A model generated the notes under the pieces. The model did not search any database and had not been told where the DNA came from. It saw only the letters and a program-made list of their open reading frames with translations. The position numbers and the translations under genes are program-made. This document shows positions 24,727-37,300 of a stretch of 64,000 nucleotides of DNA, piece after piece. How positions within the stretch are numbered: position 1 is the stretch's first letter; every line of letters begins with the position of its first letter. Source of the stretch: Euwallacea fornicatus (Eukaryota; Arthropoda; Insecta; Coleoptera; Curculionidae); the NCBI RefSeq assembly GCF_040115645.1, contig NC_089548.1:2914001-2978000 (forward strand), in the 5' to 3' direction.

Positions 24727-27700
24727 CACGTTAACGATTTCACTGCGTTCCGTATAACTCTAAACATTTTTCGTGATTTTCATTTTATTTTTCTGGCATT
24801 TAATTCGTAAATTAATAGTTCTTCCTCCCCTCATTTTTCACGCGCCATTGTTATGCCAGATTTTTTAAATTTCGATACCAAAAATGTAAAATTTTCGAAA
24901 CATGTATGGTTATATTTTCGTATGCATGACGCACGTGCCTAGTTCCATATTACAAACTATAAATTTAATGTTTCGGTTTGTGAGGCGACACTACGCCTAT
25001 GACTTTCATGTCATTTTAAAGTGCACGATATTCTCTAAAAGCCGTCAAATTTTAGGGATAGATGTTCCCTTTCGTCAGGTGTCAGATGCGCGTTCAATAT
25101 ATTTGAGATTAAGAGTGAGGACAGTGAATCAGCGGTTAAGACGTTGATCGGGGAAGTGAACGAAAATTAAATGTTCTTCTCCTTTTCTCAGATGAGAACA
25201 TTTTAGAGCATCTCTGCCCCAATTCCTGATCTCTATATTTACCACCGAAAACGTCGCGAGCTGCGAAGCCTTCTCTTCCGAGTTGGAACTCCTACTTTTC
25301 CTGACGACCACTAGAAAGGTGTTTTTCTTTGAGTTGAAACCGTTCTTGATTGTTTGGAACGGAAGGCTTCTGTATTAAATGCTTCCCGAAGAAACCCCTT
25401 CATTCTTCTTGAGACCGAATTTTCGTTGTTTTTGACTAGAACAGAAACTAGTATAGGGGGGGGGGGGGGGGTTCAAGCTCACTTAATATGCGTGAACATC
25501 ATAACTACAAAACATTCTCGCTGGCCGCGAGTCGTTTTTCGATAAAATCTCAGCCAAAGCCCTCCAACACACTCGGGCACCATTATGAAACTTGTTAAGT
25601 ACCCCTTTACACGATAGCTATTAGAAGCCAATTTATCGTGATACGACAATAAATGTGCTCAACAATAGAGAGAGAAAATTGAAAAGAAACACATAGCTAC
25701 ATTTCGACATAATAACATAATTGAGACTTGAGCTGCTTTTCATGAAAGCTGTGGCGTGTGGAAAAGAGGAAATGTTGCAAATTAATTTCACCGGAGTTAT
25801 TTCCGCCAGGCGTTGCTTTCATATATAGAAACCAATTGTTTTTCATCCATGTGGAATATCTCCCAGAAAATTCCGTTAATACGTCCAGGAAGGGCAAATC
25901 ATGAATATTTAATGTTATCAATGCGGGATCAGATCATGGAGCGAAAAGATTTAAGTTCTCGTAGCGAAAATAATGTTTTCGCTCCGATTTGGGCGGGGTC
26001 ACGGTGATCATAGGAGAGTTGGCGCTGAGGCAATTACTTACGTTAATTCTAACGTGCCCATGGGGATCACGAAATCTACGGTAACTCTCGAACTGTTTAG
26101 ATGTTCAAAAAAACTGAATGATATTTTAAGGAAATCGAGATTGTGCATCTAGAGAAACAGTAAGAAAACAGTCTTAAAACCAGAACTGAAAGAAACGAGC
26201 TAAGTTACGATTGTGAGTGTTGTTTTTATAGGCAGCAGGGGGCGTGGCAGACTTTTCTACATGCATTTCATTCATGAGTAATGCTGGCATCGCAATAGAG
26301 GCTCTTAAATAGTGACTAATGTCACTTTAAAAGAACATTAGATTAGGACAGAAATAGCCGAGAATTCTAAATTTACGATAATTTAAAGGAAGGAAAACCG
26401 ACGATTTTATATTCATCAGGAATATCATTGAGCGGTAAAATCGTGATGAAAGGGCTCAATGTGGAATTAGATCATAGCACGAAAATAACGAATTCCACTA
26501 ATAACCCTCATTATTCTGATGCCTTAGGGCTAATTCTAATTTGTTTGTCCCTCTGTTTCCCCAACATAATAAGCACTACTATAAACAGTGAAGGCTCTCC
26601 CTCATTAAAATAACTTTTCAATAAATTTGCGATATATAAACTGTACTACTGCTGCCCATGCTAGGAATGCTATTTTTAGCATAACTGATCATTTTTCGAA
26701 ATTTATTATCGGGTTTCTAATGCGTGTATATTTACCTTGGATGATTTTATGGTAGTTATCTTCTACAGCACTGTTCAACAGAGGCGTATCATACGGATTT
26801 TCAACGAACCATCAAATTCGGTTCGAAATCTATTAGTCGATAATTAGTAACATCGACAGAGGCCAAAAAAAAAGGACAATGCAATATATTTCGAACGCAT
26901 AAAATGATGAATTCCGCAATTGATGATTTAATTCGCAGTTCAGTCAATATCGATTATATGAATGCTTGAAAATGCGATAATTTCAAATATCTCACAAATA
27001 TACACTCAACGTGAATTCGTAAATTATACATATTTAACACAATACAAACAAATATATAATGTAATTTTTCAAATTTTAACACAAATAGTTCATTTAAACT
27101 AAAACTGATGACTAAACGGATTTCACTTCAAAATTCTTAATTCCATAATTCAGTTTCTAAATGGATTCAGTAAAAACAATGATTACTAGATGATTACCCA
27201 AGCAGGGTGCAGTTTAAATGTGTTAAAATTTAGGCATTTTTTAATGATTTTTTCATTTTAGAGTACAGTTAGAAAAAGTGGCCCTCTTTATAAAATGCTA
27301 TTTCATGTAACTGAAAATCGTATTGCGGAAGTTCCTTTCCCTCGCCCTACTCGTTATATTTTGTTATATATAAATACATTTCGTAATTGAACATCAGTAT
27401 GGCTAGTGTGTCGTTCCATGTGGAAAAAATTTTAGTCAAGTCAATGACACTCTCGGAAAACCAAACTGATGCTTTGAACATGCAACTACACAGACATATT
27501 CTACTTAAAATTGGGCTTAATTGGAATGTCTTTTGAAAATTTGTGTTATGTTCAGAAATATTTTAAATAATAATAACAAATATCTATATTTTTTTAATAT
27601 ATAACTATTGATGAAGAAATTTTTGAAATAAATAATAATAAGTATTTGAAAATTCGTATTTTTTTTCTAAAAAACCTGAGTAGTTGGGGTCGCGCCATTT

Positions 27701-28373
27701 TTACAGTTACGTTATGAAGATAATTACCCAGAACTACCGCCATTTGACTTCGCGACTCTTGTGATTTTCAAGATTTAAAAACATAAAAACGAATTTTAGA
27801 TGAAAGAAAAATAATTAAATTTGTTTTTGTTTTGCCAATTTCATTATTTAGAAACTGTCATGAATGTTCCTTTTTCCTTTTTTGATCTACGAAACCCCGA
27901 TGTTACGCTAATGAAACGCAAACAAAACATAATTCGCTAATTTGATTGCTCTCAGCTCAGCTCAGCTTGTCGATCAGTATTCACATTGAAACTTTTGCAT
28001 ATGGTTCGACAGTGCTACTTCGCATTAAATTGAAAATTTTCACAACAAAAGACTTTAATTTAAAACTCTCAAAACCGTAGACCTAACTCAAATAACAGGG
28101 TTTTAAAATAAATATTTAATCCCCGTGTACAACTCGGTAATTAATCGAGAACGAGGTAATTCGTGTGTTTCAAACGTGGCTGTTTAATAATTGGTTTCTA
28201 TAAATCTAAACTTAGTATTTATCAACTTGTGTATATATAATATTCTCTACTAGTAAATTAAAGTGTAACAAACTCAATGGATTTAAACGAATTTCGCGTT
28301 TGATGCATTTTCCCCGGAAAATTCCTCGGAAAGATGAAAGATAAATGCGCAGATAAATCTAAGTTTCATTAAA
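24727..28373. other. non-coding stretch upstream of the Dpp10-like start codon
   Basis: AT-rich DNA, probably part of the first intron. It contains a run of 16 G at 25,456-25,471. Short frames at 25,129-26,007 and 26,428-26,613 look random. Possible acceptors before the ATG at 28,374 include TGCGCAG ending at 28,352. Confidence 0.4.
25456..25471 (+). repeat. homopolymer of 16 G
   Basis: An uninterrupted run of sixteen G stands in otherwise AT-rich DNA. Long G runs can form four-stranded structures and are slippage-prone in both cells and sequencers, so the exact length is doubtful. Confidence 0.85.
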
Positions 28374-31300
28374 ATGTCAGCAAATCCTCGATCAACACTT
28401 TCGGTGGACTATGATATGGACTATGGTGAGGCTCATAATGTGAAACTTCAAAGAATTAGTGTGGTTTCACAAGGTAGGCAGAGCAGGATTAGCTGCACTC
28501 AGTGCGGAACAGTGCATCAGGGACTTTGTGAGATTCCTAAAGTAAGATATATATTAAAAATGGTTTTAATTTTACACAAAATAATTAATATGCTCTTATA
28601 ACAAAAAAAAATCGTTCTCATGTAAGAGTGCATATAAAAGTTTGTCTTCTGGAGGTGATCTGAGCTTTGCTCATGATAATTTATCATTTTTCTTAGAATT
28701 TATTTTGCAGGTCGGAGTTTACGAGCCATAATTCATACGTTATTTTCATTGATTTAAGCTTAACCCAAAACTTCAGCAGCATAAATATGGATTATACAGC
28801 TCAGCGTTTATTCGTTTAGTAATTTCAAGCTTCCTTTTTCTGGACTGGGATTTCACAACGCACATAATGTTGAAAGATGGAGCAAAGCTCTTTATCTGTT
28901 TAGTTATAAGATTAAAAATATTTTATAATAATTTAGACTTATTGTGAGTAACTTCGATTCCGTCGAACGATTTTGTTAAGTAAGTTAACAATGCATCTCT
29001 CGGTTGAGGAGCTGATAAATTTTTTTACGGATTTAGTCGTTCACGCGCTTCTTGGGTAAATTTATTCGGAGTTTGGAGCGCATTGTTGCGATTGAGGGTG
29101 GTCCTGAAAATCAAATTCTGTAAGTTGTCAACGGGTTTCAAATCCGGTAATTTCGCTGGCTATTCTAAATTTGTAAATTGCTCAGCTTAAAATCTTTTCT
29201 GCGCTTTTATACTTTGATAGAGGCCAACAATATTATCCGCACACGTGAAGTTTTTGATAAAGTAGAAGAAACTATTGATTAGAAAAAATTGATATCAATA
29301 AAAATTCTATTATAGATCTTTAATTTATTAATTTCTTTTCCTGCGAATAACATCAAATAACAAATCCGAATCTTTAGCCTAACAAACACTTTGTATTTTT
29401 TAGCATTTAGCACACATGTGCATGTAAATATATTTTTTACTGCACTAAATTGCTGACTGAACTTCGCTGTGTGGCGCTCGTTCAACTACAGTCAGCGTGC
29501 GGTAAAGGGTCACTTTTGCAGCTGCCACGTAAACCAACTATAGCGTCACAAACATCTTCTTAATTTTATTACTATCCTCCAGGAGCTAGCACTACACGGA
29601 GATGAAGGTCACAACTGGTGGTCAATCGTCTTCGCCCTCCTAGTGATCGGCTTAGTGATATCTGGCATAGTAGCTGCCATATTTTTAGTAGGATACGTCG
29701 ACGAACTTCTCTATTGGCAAGGAGAAAGAATGAAGCTTGAGCAGTTTTTACAGGTAATTAAATATTCCAGAAATTTATGAACTGAAAATAAATATGACGG
29801 TTTCCAGGGTGAATTAAATCCTAAACGCCTTCCCTCATCATGGATATCTTCCAGTCATTTCGTTTTCCAAGCTGATGATGGTAGCCTATCTATTTTAGAT
29901 ACTGATAAGAATTTTACCGTTTCGGTCTTAGTTACTAATCATACGTTGGTGAGTATATTCTTATATGAAGAAATAAGAGGAAAATTGTTGACTTATTCTG
30001 TTTTTTTTTTCAGAGACAATTAAATGTTAGAGGATACCAGTGTTCAAAAAACTTAAAATATGTACTTTTTCATCACAACGTTAAATCGGTAAGCACTAAA
30101 TACCATAGGTAAATGTGTTCATATCTATTAGGGGTGATTTTTTCACCACATCGTAAATTTACCAAGAGACGAAATTCGATAATGAATTGTCTACATTTTA
30201 ACGGAAAATTGATTAGTGTTTCTTAACAGTTGATTGAAAAATTGACGCTTATTAAAACTCATCTGTTCACGTTAATCTCTGTATAGACAAATTGGCCTCT
30301 TACGAGCTTCAGCAGCTTTGCGTGCGTACTGCACATTTCCCAAGATGACTTAAAAAAGTGTCGGCTTTTTATTGCTTGGTACGTACCGGAAAACATATAT
30401 CTCAACCCTTCAGGAACAATGTAAACCATTCACTAAAAAAAAACGAGTTCGTGACGAAAACAATTTGTTCCCGAAGCAAAGCTTGAAAATCCATAACTAT
30501 TGTACTTAATTCAGTTGCCCTTCACCCTATTACCTAAGAATCTAATCGACGGCTCATGCTATGACAAATAACTAGTTTGTACTTGTTTGAACTACAGCTG
30601 AAGAACGGGCAGTTCAGTTGTATTTCTCGGAAATTTTTAATGGTTTGCTTTTCTGATTTAGAGAACCTTAATAGACTCTCGGAATATGCACATTTTTTAT
30701 TATTTTTTTTTCGTAGAGGGGAAACCTTCTAAAGGTACCCGGTCTGATAGACTGGCGACCGGGTTATGTGGGATTCACCCCCTGAAGGGAGGCGCCTACC
30801 CACTAAAAAACCCACCTTTCTTCACTGTTGTTCCCTCCCGGAATCGCCTAAAAGCATTACTTCAGGGGGTGCGGAATGTGCACATATTAGTGATTTACTG
30901 ATTCACTAACAGTAAATCTCTAATAAGGTTTTTTTGCCTAAAATTAAACAATAGCTAGCTATTTTTCTGCTTATTATTATTATATTACATTGTTATCTTT
31001 TTATGTCTAATATTTTTAATTAAAAGAAAATTACCATTTCATTTCACACGTCGAGAACATATTTGCAATAAAAATACTTAAAAAATTATGTTTAACCCTT
31101 TAATATTTTTAAATTAATCAGTATTCCGACATTAATTGAGCTTTTTAATGTTGCAGGTATTTAGACAATCCTATACAGCGCATTATACTATCTATGACGT
31201 AAATAAAGAGTAAGTATTAGTCGCCCTAACAAATAAACTAAAACTAAAAAAGGTTGGTACACGGAATATAATATTTTCATGCCTCATAAGCATGGATGGC

Positions 31301-34300
31301 TTTTGTTGTTATACCATTTAAGAAGTGAGTAAGTACACATTGCGCAATCACGTGCTCACGGATATGTATGGATTTTAAGGAATTTCAGGTAAAATTTATA
31401 TTCAAAAATCATACATGACGTTCCTTATCATCGCGCGGTCAGGAAGAGATACCCCTCCTTATGAAGGAGGGATATCTCTCCTCTCTTCGCAGAGGCTTAA
31501 ATTGTTACCGGGTGTTGAATTGATTCGGAACTCCTTTACCACCCCAAAATTTTCTTCTGGTGCACCGTTGAACGTTTGATTCTTACAATTAGCAATAATC
31601 GTCTGATGCAAAAAAAAATATATTCTCTCTGTATTATCTTGCACCTGATCGTTATAATTGTTAATTAGTTATCGAATCAATTGCAAAAATGTGTATAAAA
31701 ATATTTCATTTTAAGCTGCAACTCAATATTCAAAGTATTGTAATTACTATTTAGTGGAACTTTTTAAATGGATAGTTTTGATTTACCATTTCAATATCTG
31801 AGTTTTGATTAGTTTTTTTGCAAAAATCCAAAGTGGCAATCTGCCAGTATCTTATTGATTCGCAAATAGTTAAAAACTATGTTATATACGCTCTACTCAC
31901 AAGCTTTGGAAAATGCCGGCAATAGAGATGTTGACCTGTAGTTGAAAACCTATGGATATTATTCTTTTTGTAAACAGATACTACTTCGGTATCATCTGGA
32001 TATGATTGGAATGTGTAACACTCATTTACTAAAACATGTTTAAATGGCCAAATGTATTGGGTAAAACGTTTCCGAAAAATTTTCTAATCAAAAGGATTCT
32101 GTCCTGGCCGGTTAAGTTATAAAATATTTTTCCAAAGAGTTTTCGATTTTAAAAAGGTTGCATTGTTTTTGAGATGAGCATTTCCGTGATATGAAGCGAG
32201 TTTAATATTGGTTTTCGTGATTTAGAAAGCCTCTCGAAATTAAGGTTTTTCAAATTACATTTTTGGCTCTATTGTTTTCTTAAGCAAGAAATATTGCATT
32301 TTCCTAATTATTTTTAATGGCCCGCAATAGGTTTTCGTTTTTATTGGAACTGACCACTGTCGCATTCGGGTCCACTGCTGTCTCTATTCCTCAGGCCTCG
32401 TGTGCGCTTGGGAAATTTGGCATTCAACCTACTTAGCCAAACTTGCATCTGCTGGAAACGAGGGCTAGAAATGCAACAAAATGCGCCAAATCCGCCATGT
32501 TTAATACATCGAAGAGCATTCGACTGACAACAAAGCTTTTATTTCTTACGTCTTAACTATATTCTCCAGCTTCTTCATCGTTAAATACTTTTTGTTCTGA
32601 TATACAGTGTGACCCATTTGTTTTGGGGCCAGTCTGTAAAAAGTTTATTGATTGTGCGATTTAACTCAGATTTTTTTTAATTATAGAGATTGATAAACTG
32701 CACTTTTTCAGCAAAAATGGCCTGATTGACATGAAATTCAAGGCCTACTATGACAGTTTCTGGAGCAAAATTTTAATAAATCATATTAGCGATTTTTTTA
32801 GAAAAAATCTGTGCGCGCCACTGGATTGGCCACCTCTGAAAATGGGCCTGTACAAAATTTTATCGAAAAATTTTAAGCAATAACGATTTTGTAGAAGAAT
32901 TAAAAACGCACACTAGGTACTTACTTATTTTCAAAAATTTATAGTCTGAAACGACTTATTTATGGTCTTAGGCTTATACAGACAAAATAAAACAAAAAAA
33001 TATGAAAATTACATCACAAGAAACAATTAAATTTAATTTATTCATAATAAAATTCATCGAAAATGTGATTTATGCATTGCACAGTACTTCGACTTGCCGG
33101 TCTATCTGGATGTCTGATGTTGAATTCTGCATTCTGCCGCAGCTTCTGCTGACGAGCGCACGTTGTCGCCAACAAGACGAACAATTTCTGTTTTTTCTCT
33201 TTTTTCCAAATTTTCCATAATTATCATGATTAATAATTGAATTTGTATTAAGAACAAATGAGTTCTAATATCGATATAGACTTTGTTTATTTGACAGTTA
33301 AACGCTTCGCTTGTTCTCCATAGCCTACTATGAATTTTTCAAAATAAATATATACTGAGGGTGCACTTTTAATTCTTCCACAAAATCGTTATTACTTAAA
33401 ATTTTTCGATAAAATTTTGTACAGGTCCGTCTTGAGAGGTGGTCAATACAGTGGCGTGCACAGAGGTTTTCTAAAAAAATCGCCAATATGTTTTATTAAA
33501 ATTTTGCTTCTAGAGACTGTCATAGTAGGCCTTGAATTTCATGTCAATCAGGCCATTTTTGCTGAAAAAGTGCAGTTTATCAATTTCTATAATAAAAAAA
33601 AATCCGGGCTAAATCCACACAATCAATAAACTTTTTACAGACTGACTCCAAAACAAATGGATCACACTGTATGTTCTGAAAATTTGTGTTAACATTATTA
33701 TTTGAATAATGGTATTACATCAAAATATAGGCGAGAATTTTCTCATTTCAATACATAGTTACAGAAACCTAAATTAACAAGTTTCCCCTGAGCACATACA
33801 TATGTTAGTGTACAGTTGAGCCACGTTATCCAGTGAAAACTTTCCCATCAAAAACATTTTCGGAATAGAAAATTTGCCACATATATTTCGAAACACAATA
33901 CGAATATAATACGTCCGTGAGACTCTTTGTTTCCCTCCCATACCAGCTGTGTTAAAAGTGTTATCTCTCGAACGTAGACTACCAAAAGATAAAATATTGA
34001 ATGTTACATTTGGATTTCTATAGGCAAAGCATGTATTTGATATTTTGCAGTAATAGAACTTTTCATATAATACAACAAATGTTCATAATATACTCAAAAA
34101 CATCAAATACGTAACTGGATTTTCAAGTTTGTGTTATAGTTTTTGAAGTTGAGTTGCAGTTGAATTGCTTTGTTGAAGTTTCAGTTGGAGATATTGGGGG
34201 AATCGGAATCTACACGTATCTCTTAAAATTCGAATGTATTCAGATTATATTTCACATAATTTTATACCTACAGGTTTGTTAAGGCCACTTTAATATGGTT

Positions 34301-37300
34301 CAGGTTCTTCGCGTTAACACTAACCATGCAACGAGGTTTTACGACGCATTTCAATTTTAACAATATTTTAACGAACTCTATTGTTAATTTTTAAAACTCT
34401 CTTAAAAATGAACGTGGAGGCATCATTTTGTCAATGTTTGTTATGTGATACGGTCCAGTATCATTAATATCCATTTTTCTCGAGTTTAATTACTGTCGAC
34501 TATTTAGAAAAAAATCAAGTCTAAAACATATTGGGAGCGAAATTCGACCATCCTTGTAAATCAAATTTCTTAAGTTAGGAACATAATACCCAACATCTAA
34601 AAATAGGAGTGAATATCTCGTAATTCTGCCCTCTTTCAATATTCGATTGCAAATCCCTTGGAGCGCAACCAGAGAAATTGGACTTTATAGCAGTGGGAAT
34701 AGCGTCTCGTTTCAGGAGACTTGATAACCTATATTAGAGGTCGTTCCTTTTTATACCTAACATCAGAAATTACCGTTAGGTATCGACTTTACAGGTTAGT
34801 TAGAATACGACTTAAAAACTTTGCAGGAGTTTATTTTCAAGAAGTGTCTCGTTCTTGGGTGTCATCCTGATGCATCTACAGTCATTTTTGAAATTCTAAA
34901 AGTACGCTCCGTCATGGTGGATCAGAATCACTAGCAAACATTCACTTTTACAAAATACCTTAATGCTATACGGGGTGTTCCGGAACGATGGTCAAATCTT
35001 TTAACAGGGCATTCTACCGACCATTTTAGGGGGGGATCTTCGAATGAAATTTTTCAATTTAGGCCCTTCCTGTCCAAATATTGCGGTCTCAAAATGGCGG
35101 AAAATAATCTTTTTTTTTTAATTTATTAAAAATGGTTACGCTGAGAAATTTCAATTTTGGTACACATCATCAGCTATTTTGTAGTGGTTTCTATTCTTTG
35201 ACTCGTGTTTCTTGAGGGCCGAAATTGGCAACCCCTAATTTTGTTTTCTCCAGAACTTTTTCCTACAACTGCCGATTTCAACAAAACTTCGTTTTTCAAT
35301 TCTAAACATAATTAATTTTTTTTCACTCTTGTCATTTTGTCGTACAACCAACGGTTTGCGTAAAAAAATTATTATATTTTTTCTTACCCTATTGAGCATC
35401 TTTTCGTCACTGGTTAGTGGTAAACGCAGTAGGCGGTTGTTATGTTGACGTTTTTCTATTGTTTTGTTGTCAAGCACTTCCGGGACACCCTGTATAAGAG
35501 GAAGAAAGGTGCCCTGCAAAATGTTGTATTTTCAACCCATTGCATTTGATGGCTTCGGTTATTTTGGAACTGTTTTAGTTATAGCAGTCAGTCGGTTTTA
35601 TTGAAATATCGAGGCATTTCGTCGAATTATAAAAATTACAGGGTATTTTCAAAAAGTTGTTTCAATTTATTGTTTTGGAACAGTAATGAAAAAACTCTCC
35701 TACAACCCCAGATGTCTAAAAAAAGGCAGTTTCGACTAAGGAGTTTATTTCGGATAAAACATTCCACTCCCGCATTTATCTGATTCGGTCATTTTCTTTC
35801 GGAAAGGCCTTTTTACCTCATCCGCTTTTTACGACGCGAATCTTTCTAAAGAAGTTTTTATGCAAATAATAATCACTGCATTTTCCCGTTTTTATTCTCC
35901 TTCAGATACAAATATTTTCAAATCGACCCTGCGGTGATGACTGCTAAAAGAAATTTATATCGGATAAAAGTCTCCCGGGTATGAGCGAACTCGAATTGGA
36001 AATTTCCGTTATAGGGTGTTATGGCGTCATATTGAAAATTACGAAATTTATTTGATACGTAATCAGAGTGATCTACCTCACGAACTAGAGAAGTTACGTT
36101 TCCCTAATGCCATCGATGTGAGATTTCAGAAGTGGCATATCGCCTTCAAAATCTAATTAATTTTCTTCAGGAGCAGAATCGTAAAATTAAATATCTAGGT
36201 TAACCGTATGCGCTCCCTGAAAATTTCCCTTGTCTTGGCACGCGACATAACATCCGCCGCCATTAATTTCTTGAAAGATAGTGATTGCTGTAGAAAGACC
36301 TTTAATTTAAACTCTGCCCCTAGAATAAATAACGACCCGCGATAGGCAATTAATTTTCATTTGAAAATTTAAATTTGCTGCATTTCTAGCTATTCTTTTC
36401 AGTCGAATGTCATGCGAAACGGGCTATTCCTTTGAGTAAATCTGCACGCAACATTGTGAATTGACCCCTCTAGACTACGAAAGTAGAAAGGTGAAATTCA
36501 TTCGGTACATAGAGAGGGAGAATGGAAAATGAGAATAAAAAAGAGGCGGTACGCACAAGAATGTCTTTACAATGTATCTGTTTTGGGGTATGATTCTCGG
36601 ACCTCGTTGGACATTAAGGTTTGTTGTCCCAAACACTTCATTCGGGGCGCGTGAAACCTGGACATTCCACAGCAACATATGCGCACGTTGCTCTAATGGG
36701 CGATACCTCATGCGACATTCCCCTAAATTCCGGTTAATTCGATCTATTCAGGCGATAACTCAAAAAAAAACAATTTTTATCAGCTGCAAAAATATCCAGA
36801 CAATCATTATAGTTTTGAAAAAATTGTTAGCTTGAATCAACAGATCAATTATAATTCAGTCAACAGGGAGTGTTAATTGAATTAGGATATCTTGAACTAA
36901 GATTGAGAATTAAGATTAAGACATTTACTTGCAGTCATCATATACCCGTTCGACTAGAATCTTCTCCGAAGGCCCAACCGGAACGTCTTCAATATGTCAA
37001 GTGGCTGGGCGACACTACGTCACTATTGATAATCTTCAACAACGATATCTACTATAGGAGCTCCCCAGAAGATGAGACTGACACTAGGCTTACGTTTACA
37101 GGAGAATCTGATGTTGTTTATAACGGGATACCTGATTGGTTGTATCAAGGTATGTTAGCATCATTAACGAACTTAAGAAAAACGAGCAGCCCAGTTCTGA
37201 TCTACCACGCGAAGAGGCACTGACACAATTCTCTTCCAAAGCTGAACTATTACCAACTCGATTCAATACAAATCGAACATTTTTTTTTTCGGTTTTCAAC

